Assembly (NCBI GenBank): GCA_031255395.1
Contig: JAIRSQ010000169.1
Span: 1-11,111 of the forward strand
DNA length: 11,111 nucleotides
DNA from: Spirochaetaceae bacterium
Lineage (GTDB): Bacteria > Spirochaetota > Spirochaetia > Treponematales > Breznakiellaceae
Reading direction: 5' to 3'
In this document: positions 6,735 to 11,111 of the stretch, one piece after another
Numbering within the stretch: position 1 is the stretch's first letter
How the letters are laid out: every line of letters begins with the position of its first letter
The notes under the pieces: generated by a model
Told to the model about the DNA's origin: nothing
Database searches by the model: none
The model's input: the letters and a program-made list of their open reading frames with translations, nothing else
Position numbers and translations under genes: made by a program

Positions 6735-8045
6735 TTAATACTGGAAGCGCCTTATATGAACGCTAAGGGCAAGCCCCACGCCCATCATCGCGGTGATAAG
6801 AGACGATCCGCCGTAAGACATAAAGAGGAGCGGTATTCCCGTTATCGGCATCACTCCCATAGTCATTCCCACGTTTATCATAAAATGAAACACATACATT
6901 CCGGCAAAACCGGCAACAATATAGCGCCCGAACGTGTCAGCGGTTGTCCTCATTATCCTTACCATGCGCAGTATCAGCAGCATAAACAGCATAAATACCA
7001 TGACACCGCCCAAAAATCCCCATTCCTCGGAGTATATCGAAAAGATGAAATCCGTGCTCTGCTGCGGCAGAAAGCGGTAATGGCTTTGCGTGCCTTGCAG
7101 GTAGCCCTTGCCGAGTATGCCGCCGGAACCTATCGCCGTTACGGACTGTATGATGTTCCAGCCGGAACCGCGCGGATCAATATTGGGATCTAGAAAAACT
7201 ATCAGGCGCATTATTTGATACGGCTTTAACACCTTTTGTCCGCCGTATGATATGCCAAGCGATAAAATTGTTATGAGCGCGCAGTAAGCTATCCAGTAAA
7301 AATATTTTTTTTTGTAACGGATAAAGCCGAACAGCGCAAGCAAAAAAATCATGGACAGCGCGGCTGTCGCTATCAAAATGAAGTTCTTGTTAGACAGCAT
7401 CGACAGCAATCGGAATGTTTTTCCAAGAATATGCGTCTGCCAGAGCGGAAGTACCATGAGCAACCCGGAAAGCGCCAGCGTCATTAGCAAAAAAACGATG
7501 TACCGCATAGAAATGCCGGAGACAAACGTCATCGTAAGAAGTATCGCGATGAATACCAGCGATGTGCCGAAATCCGGCTGAAGCAGGATTATCAGCATGG
7601 GCGCAAAAACGATCAGGCATGAAACGATAAAACGCCATGCGTCGTTCCTGCTGTTTTTCGTGCTGTCCAGAAAACGCGCCAAAAAGATGATGGTCGTTAA
7701 TTTTGCAAATTCCGAAGGCTGCACGCCGAACGAAGCGACTCCTATCCACGCACGCGCTCCGTTCACCACGCGCCCGAACAGGCAGGTATAGACGAGCAAC
7801 GCGAGCGTCCCAAGATACATGTATGTCAGCGCGTGATATAGGCGGCGGTAATTAAACAGCGCCACCGCAATCGCTATGACAAGGCCGGCGGAGCCCCAAA
7901 AAATCTGCCGGGCATACTCGTTGGAAACCGACACGCCGAAAGATGTAACTCCGGACGAATAGATGAACAGTATCCCGAACACGGTGAGCAAAACCGCCGA
8001 TAAAAGCAGCGGGTAGTCTATCTCGGAGAGCAAATTAATTTTCAT
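6735..8045 (-). CDS. rodA: RodA, SEDS peptidoglycan glycosyltransferase
   Basis: RodA polymerises lipid II into glycan strands for cell elongation, working in the membrane with PBP2. The 436-residue sequence is strongly hydrophobic, with about ten or more helices. Conserved landmarks are QPSEFAK (109-115), LLQPDFGTSLVF (154-165), LKPYQIMRLIVFLDP (273-287), GSGWNIIQSVTAIGSGGILGKGY (in two halves, 293-315) and FLPQQSTDFIFSIYSEEWG (325-343). D332 in this last block corresponds to the catalytic aspartate of SEDS enzymes. The C-terminal ITGIPLLFMSYGGSS (401-415) is also typical. The protein is longer than E. coli RodA (370), mainly because of an insert around 200-265 with two extra hydrophobic stretches and an RYKKKYFY turn. 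Its ATG is directly preceded by 13 Gs, the only sequence able to act as a ribosome binding site. It lies 47 bases after mrdA and abuts the next gene. Confidence 0.93.
   Translation of the reverse strand: MKINLLSEIDYPLLLSAVLLTVFGILFIYSSGVTSFGVSVSNEYARQIFWGSAGLVIAIAVALFNYRRLYHALTYMYLGTLALLVYTCLFGRVVNGARAWIGVASFGVQPSEFAKLTTIIFLARFLDSTKNSRNDAWRFIVSCLIVFAPMLIILLQPDFGTSLVFIAILLTMTFVSGISMRYIVFLLMTLALSGLLMVLPLWQTHILGKTFRLLSMLSNKNFILIATAALSMIFLLALFGFIRYKKKYFYWIAYCALITILSLGISYGGQKVLKPYQIMRLIVFLDPNIDPRGSGWNIIQSVTAIGSGGILGKGYLQGTQSHYRFLPQQSTDFIFSIYSEEWGFLGGVMVFMLFMLLILRMVRIMRTTADTFGRYIVAGFAGMYVFHFMINVGMTMGVMPITGIPLLFMSYGGSSLITAMMGVGLALSVHIRRFQY
7305..7313 (-). repeat. A9 homopolymer inside rodA (codons 245-247)
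   Basis: Nine T residues on the plus strand give AAA AAA AAA (Lys245-247) in rodA, in the loop of the extra insertion. Such a run is prone to replication or transcription slippage. A shift here would remove the catalytic D332 region. Confidence 0.8.
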
Positions 8046-8058
8046 CCCCCCCCCCCCC
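8046..8058 (-). promoter_or_regulatory. Poly-G (13) tract abutting the rodA start codon
   Basis: On the coding strand, 13 consecutive Gs end exactly at the base before the rodA ATG. The rest of the 47-base mrdA-rodA gap (CACGTGAAAAACGATAACAA and onward) has no other Shine-Dalgarno-like sequence, so the run itself probably pairs with the anti-SD. Change in its length by slippage would alter SD position and strength. Treponemes are known to use poly-G tracts near tpr gene promoters for variable expression; its use at rodA is inference. A sequencing error in the run length is possible but would not affect the coding frame. Confidence 0.7.
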
Positions 8059-8092
8059 GTGTTTCTTGTTATCGTTTTTCACGTGTCGTCCG

Positions 8093-9970
8093 CTAATCTC
8101 TGCGCGCCGTCTGCGGCATCAAGTATTGAAAATTAAGGGCGGCAACCGCTTCCTCGTAGGTTTGATTCGCGAAGATGCCTTGAAAAATTATCGCGGAAGC
8201 GTACGGCGCCCACCATTCCCACGGATTCGCCGCCTCGACTATTACCGACACGACTATCTGTTCTTCGGGATTATCGCTGTCGTACGGGGCGTAGGCGGCG
8301 AACCATGAATGCCAGCGGTCAACCAGCCCAACCTCGCTCGTTCCCGTTTTTCCGGCAATCTCGACGGTCTTGATGTTCACCGGAAACCGCGCCGTGCCGG
8401 CGCTTATCACCGAGCGCATATTTGCGCGGACGGTTGCCAGTATTCCGGGGTCAATATCGGTTTCGCGCAGTATCTCACGCTGCGTTATTTCCTCAATCAT
8501 GCCGCTTACAGGATCGCGAACCTCTTTCAGGATGTGAGGTTTGTATATCACGCCGTTATTCACGACCATAGCCACCATGTTAGCCATTTGAAGCGGCGTT
8601 ACCAGCGTAAAACCCTGCCCGATAGATATATTCATCGTGTCGCCGCCCTGCCATCTCTCGCGCAGCCGGCGTTCCTTCCATTGCGGCGTAGGAACAAATC
8701 CCGCTACCTCGCCCGGTATGTCTATGCCGGTCATCTCTCCGAATCCGTAATCCTTCGCATAGGAAACGATTCGCTCGACGCCGAGATTGTCACGGCCTAC
8801 CACCCAAAAATAGATGTCGCAGGACTGGGCGAGCGCCTGCTGCAAATTGACCCGGCCGTGCCCGGGGCGGCGTATATGGCAGCGCCAAAGCCTGTCGCCA
8901 TAGATCATCTCGCCTAAACAGTCGACAGTTTTTTCAGCCGGGAACGCGTCCTCGACCAAGATTCCTGTCGTCATGACGACCTTGAAGGTCGATCCGGGCG
9001 GATAGCCGGATTGTATCGCCCTGTTAATCAGCGGTTTGTTAGCGTCGTTTACAAGAAGCTGGTATTCCGCGCCGGAATCGTTGCTGTTAAAAATGCCCGG
9101 GTTGTACCACGGGTACGAGACCATCGCCAAAACCTCTCCGGAGGACGGACGCAACACTACTACGGAGCCGATTCGTTTGCCAAGTGCCTTTTCGGAAAGC
9201 GTCTGAATCCCGTTGTCTATCGTCAGAATCAGATTTTTCCCGCTTTCCGGCGCTTCGCGGATTATTTCGCGGTTGCTGGCGAGCCGTCCGCGCACGTCGA
9301 CTGTCCGCGTCTCGCGCCCCTCCCTGCCGCGTAAAAGTTCGTCGTACTGCCGCTCTATGCCCGCCTTGCCGATTATGTCTCCCTGCTTATATCCGCGGTT
9401 GTACAGCACGGTGAGTTCGTCGCCGGTTATATCGCCAACATAGCCTATGACATGGGAAAGGCTGCCGGTGTCGCTGTAATTCCGCACCGGTTTCGACTGC
9501 CACGACACGCCGGGCAGCGTGTCAAGATTTTCGGCGATAACGGCTATCATGCCGTACGGAATGTTGGATGCTATCTCGACAGGCCGGTACAGATGGTAGT
9601 ATTCGGGCGGCAGCTTCTTTGCTAGCTGCTCGCTGGGAACATCCAAGATTTCCGCCAGGCGGTTTAACAGGACGGGTATATTGTCCCGATTGACTTCCGC
9701 CGGCGCCACCAGCACGGCAAACGAATCGGTGTTATACACGACGGGCCGTTCATACTTGCGGTCGAAAATCTCGCCGCGCTGGGCCGGCAGCGTCGCGGTT
9801 CTTTTGGAAATATCGTCCGCCCGCGAGCGGTAAATATCGCCGTTCAGTATCTGCATCGCAAAAAGCCGCCCCGTATACAGCACGAAAAGAACGATAAACA
9901 CTGTCTGCGTTACCGCGATGCGCTTTAGCGGCTTTTCGTTGTTTTTCCCGTCAGTTTCCCGGTTATCCAC
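8093..9970 (-). CDS. mrdA: Penicillin-binding protein 2, elongation transpeptidase
   Basis: This is a class B PBP that cross-links peptidoglycan on the outer face of the inner membrane, as partner of RodA. With the GTG 9970 start it has 625 residues. One transmembrane helix lies at about 17-38, followed by the dimerisation region (LPAQRGEIFDRKYERPV near 61-77) and the transpeptidase domain. The catalytic motifs are STFK (327-330), SCD (383-385) and KTG (541-543). A Cys/His group around 351-371 (DCLGEM ... RCHIRRPGH) is where some Gram-negative PBP2 enzymes bind zinc; metal binding is only a possibility here. I chose GTG 9970 because GGAGA lies five bases upstream and a TM helix then begins near residue 17. 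The frame is open to ATG 10042, which would add 24 residues of unconserved look and atypical codons with a poor ribosome binding site. mreBCD, the usual upstream genes, are absent from the adjacent DNA. Confidence 0.92.
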   Translation of the reverse strand: MDNRETDGKNNEKPLKRIAVTQTVFIVLFVLYTGRLFAMQILNGDIYRSRADDISKRTATLPAQRGEIFDRKYERPVVYNTDSFAVLVAPAEVNRDNIPVLLNRLAEILDVPSEQLAKKLPPEYYHLYRPVEIASNIPYGMIAVIAENLDTLPGVSWQSKPVRNYSDTGSLSHVIGYVGDITGDELTVLYNRGYKQGDIIGKAGIERQYDELLRGREGRETRTVDVRGRLASNREIIREAPESGKNLILTIDNGIQTLSEKALGKRIGSVVVLRPSSGEVLAMVSYPWYNPGIFNSNDSGAEYQLLVNDANKPLINRAIQSGYPPGSTFKVVMTTGILVEDAFPAEKTVDCLGEMIYGDRLWRCHIRRPGHGRVNLQQALAQSCDIYFWVVGRDNLGVERIVSYAKDYGFGEMTGIDIPGEVAGFVPTPQWKERRLRERWQGGDTMNISIGQGFTLVTPLQMANMVAMVVNNGVIYKPHILKEVRDPVSGMIEEITQREILRETDIDPGILATVRANMRSVISAGTARFPVNIKTVEIAGKTGTSEVGLVDRWHSWFAAYAPYDSDNPEEQIVVSVIVEAANPWEWWAPYASAIIFQGIFANQTYEEAVAALNFQYLMPQTARRD

Positions 9971-9975
9971 AAGCG

Positions 9976-9980
9976 TCTCC
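9976..9980 (-). promoter_or_regulatory. Ribosome binding site supporting the GTG start of mrdA
   Basis: On the minus strand GGAGA is followed by CGCTT and then GTG. This is clearly better than anything before ATG 10042, where only a weak CGGATAAT precedes the codon. Confidence 0.55.
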
Positions 9981-10042
9981 GCGCGTTTAGGTTCGCCCCC
10001 AAGTCCGCAACCCGTCCGTAAAGGAGGCGTTCTGTCTTGCAT

Positions 10043-10070
10043 ATTATCCGATTTCCGGCTTTTATTCCAC
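10043..10070 (-). promoter_or_regulatory. Possible mrdA operon promoter
   Basis: Minus-strand GATAAT (10048-10043) matches the -10 consensus at 5 of 6 bases. A poor -35 candidate, GTGGAA (10070-10065), lies 16 bases upstream. A transcript from here would begin near 10036, just inside ATG 10042, which fits the GTG 9970 start. It is weak evidence on its own. Confidence 0.3.
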
Positions 10071-10093
10071 CCGCTCGCGCCCGCCGCGAGCGG
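10071..10093. other. Perfect 9-bp GC-rich hairpin upstream of mrdA
   Basis: CCGCTCGCG (10071-10079) pairs with CGCGAGCGG (10085-10093) over a CCCGC loop. No U run follows directly on either strand; on the plus strand a CTTTTTC run starts about ten bases later. It has the same stem and loop sizes as the hairpin before the STAS gene. It could end minus-strand transcription coming from the right, or mark the edge of the repeat region. Confidence 0.45.
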
Positions 10094-10120
10094 ATTTCAG
10101 CCTCTTTTTCGACGCTACGG

Positions 10121-10420
10121 CGAATTAGCAATGAGGTAATGAAGGAAGGAGTAAAAAGGATGAGGTATGGTCGCCCGCCATTTAGAGTCTAGGGCAGCTC
10201 CGCCTGTGAAGCGGGCGGCATGGAAGGAGCGGACTTCATGGGAACAAAAACCTCCACAGGGCGAAGCAAGCCGGCGCGAGCAATGAGGCGCCGATTGAGG
10301 GCTTGTGAGGCATCAGGGCGGCCTTCGTTGGGGTCAGGCCCCTCGGCGGACGTCATTGCAAACCCGTAAGGGCGAAGCAATACAGCCGACTAATTAGGAA
10401 TGAAGGATGAGGATTGGGGT
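10121..10420. repeat. Composite REP-like intergenic repeat, copy 2
   Basis: The same modules as in copy 1 recur here, reading on the plus strand. They are AATGA-type purine-rich words at 10127-10166 (AGCAATGAGG, then AATGAAGGAAGG) and again at 10394-10412 (AGGAATGAAGGATGAGG), and the core GGGTCAGGCCCCT (10331-10343) followed seven bases later by CGTCATTGC (10351-10359). In copy 1 the same core and CGTCATTGC are five bases apart. Inside the copy, AGGGCGAAGCAA occurs twice (10258-10269 and 10369-10380, 111 bases apart), and AGCAATGAGG twice (10127-10136 and 10279-10288), which suggests nested or tandem units. The 63-codon minus-strand frame over 10189-10380 is read from repeat sequence and I do not call it a gene. 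Confidence 0.6.
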
Positions 10421-10477
10421 TTGGGAATAGTCCGGGCGAGGGGGTTGCAAGTGAGTTTTGCGAGGAGGCAGGAGCCG

Positions 10478-10530
10478 CCGTCATTGCGGGGCGGCGAGCG
10501 CGGGCGGAGTCCGCCCGTTGCCGCTTGCGG
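10478..10530. repeat. REP-like unit with 17-bp palindrome
   Basis: CCGTCATTGC (10478-10487) is followed by GGCGGCGAGCG and then the perfect palindrome CGGGCGGAGTCCGCCCG (10501-10517, 8-bp arms around one G). A further GCGGGC at 10527-10532 could pair with part of it. GGCGGCGAGCG is also found in the loop of the inverted repeat in copy 1. No gene is seen between here and 10593. Confidence 0.55.
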
Positions 10531-10592
10531 GCAGAGTCGCGGAGAAGGGGTTTCGCGTCGTTTTTGCCGCCGAAAGGCCGGGTTTCGCGGGG

Positions 10593-11096
10593 TTAGGCGG
10601 GAGGAGAGGCAGCTTTGTAGGGGATTTTGGCGGGTTTCCCCGGAAGGGGTCTGACCCTGGCCTTTGCTTTCCCCGACAGAGATCCGCCCCCTCCCCTCGC
10701 CAACGAAAGTTCCGTCTTCTCCTCGTCCGCGACAGCCTCCGTCAGGCGTTCCGCCCCTTCAGGCGGAGCACCTTCCATAATTCTCGACCGGTACCGGTCG
10801 CCCCAGATATGCCCAGTCCAGCCGTTCAGCAGGTTGTACCTCACGGCAAACGTCTGCTTTAGCCACTGCATTATCCGCGGCAACCGGAACCCGTCCGCAG
10901 GCTTGACGCAAAAGACGAGCAGGTCGTCTTTCAGACACAGTCCGCGAATCTCAAAATCGAAACGCGCCGCCGTATCTTCCAAAACCCGGGCGAAAAGTTT
11001 CAGAGCCCGTCTTGACTGAAACAACGGTTTCCGGTTGTTTACGGCCGTGCGGATTTCATACCACGCGCCCTGTTTAAGTTCTCTTAAAGTTCTCAT
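10593..11096 (-). CDS. IS200/RAYT-like transposase relative lacking the HUH histidines
   Basis: This 167-residue protein resembles the Y1 transposase family that includes REP-associated tyrosine transposases. MQWLKQTFAVRYN (76-88) and GHIWGDRYRSRIM (95-107) match the family's usual helix and GHLWQGRF-type block. In normal members the strand before it reads like CLMPNHVHLL, carrying the HUH metal-binding pair. Here the equivalent is CLKDDLLVFCVKP (54-66), with L59 and V61 where the histidines belong. Catalysis by the standard route is therefore doubtful. Related degenerate forms are, from memory, common in treponemes. The tail beyond about 115 is low in complexity and runs through a REP-like palindrome at residues 147-152, so the original end is uncertain. 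The ATG at 11096 has no clear ribosome binding site before the window edge. It could be a decayed element, a domesticated nucleic-acid-binding protein, or a coded repeat partner. Confidence 0.65.
   Translation of the reverse strand: MRTLRELKQGAWYEIRTAVNNRKPLFQSRRALKLFARVLEDTAARFDFEIRGLCLKDDLLVFCVKPADGFRLPRIMQWLKQTFAVRYNLLNGWTGHIWGDRYRSRIMEGAPPEGAERLTEAVADEEKTELSLARGGGGSLSGKAKARVRPLPGKPAKIPYKAASPPA
10646..10658. repeat. GGGTCTGACCC palindrome inside the RAYT-like frame
   Basis: The palindrome has arms GGGTC and GACCC around one central T. On the coding strand it reads AGGGTCAGACCCC and encodes RVRP in the protein tail. GGGGTCAGACCCC-type palindromes are, from memory, typical of REP elements found beside RAYT genes. 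The two GGGTCAGGCCCC cores in the intergenic copies are one-base relatives of it. Confidence 0.6.
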
Positions 11097-11111
11097 GCAT
11101 ACTTATGGCGA

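Noticed and set aside
8309..8917. 202-codon plus-strand frame
   Set aside because: Antisense to the PBP2 transpeptidase domain, which carries all three catalytic motifs.
9971..10042. N-terminal extension of PBP2 to ATG 10042
   Set aside because: Codons are unlike the rest of the gene, the ribosome binding site is poor, and the GTG at 9970 has GGAGA at good spacing. Not fully excluded.
10189..10380. 63-codon minus-strand frame in the repeat region
   Set aside because: It reads through repeat modules (translated repeat word YGFAMT and the GGCCTGACCCC core), has no ribosome binding site and no family resemblance.
10400..11019. Several plus-strand frames of 60-134 codons
   Set aside because: They are Arg/Ser/Gly-rich shadows in GC-rich repeats and antisense to the RAYT-like gene.
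1..11111. Search for CRISPR, toxin-antitoxin, defence island, retron or biosynthetic cluster
   Set aside because: No regularly spaced repeats, reverse transcriptase, nuclease pairs or such gene sets are present; the repeats seen are REP-like and irregular.

Overview
The window reads as a bacterial chromosomal segment, most plausibly from a spirochaete of the Treponema group. This placement is an inference. It rests on the seven-helix HD hydrolase, a RodA with an extra membrane insertion, a triple-STAS/serine-kinase pair, and a diverged IS200/RAYT-like gene of a type I associate, from memory, with treponemal genomes. The GC content is moderate to high, and the STAS gene is visibly richer in A and T than the genes around it. 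No rRNA, tRNA, CRISPR array or complete insertion sequence was found.

Layout, left to right. (1) 15-2377, minus strand: a membrane-bound HD-domain phosphohydrolase of the PgpH (c-di-AMP phosphodiesterase) type, and upstream of it a secreted TPR-like protein. (2) 2378-2785: an intergenic stretch with REP-like repeats, followed by the leader of the STAS gene, which contains a perfect 9-bp hairpin. (3) 2786-4317, plus strand: a triple-STAS protein and an RsbW-like serine kinase, a partner-switching pair. Between them lies an untracked 31-codon ORF with its own ribosome binding site, whose stop overlaps the kinase GTG start. (4) 4347-9970, minus strand, read right to left: mrdA (PBP2), rodA, then a radical SAM protein fused to a DUF2344 domain. 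PBP2 and RodA form the transpeptidase/glycosyltransferase pair for sidewall peptidoglycan. A run of 13 G residues on the coding strand directly abuts the rodA start codon, and rodA also carries an A9 run. (5) 9971-10592: mrdA leader, a second 9-bp hairpin and a composite repeat region. (6) 10593-11096, minus strand: a RAYT/IS200-like transposase relative that lacks the expected HUH histidines and contains a GGGTCAGACCC palindrome in its tail.

The main points for follow-up are the poly-G tract at the rodA translation start (possible phase-variable control of cell-wall elongation), the coupled small ORF inside the partner-switching operon, and the composite repeat shared between 2500-2665 and 10121-10520 next to the RAYT-like gene. 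I did not find a convincing defence system or biosynthetic cluster. The rest is housekeeping or signalling DNA.
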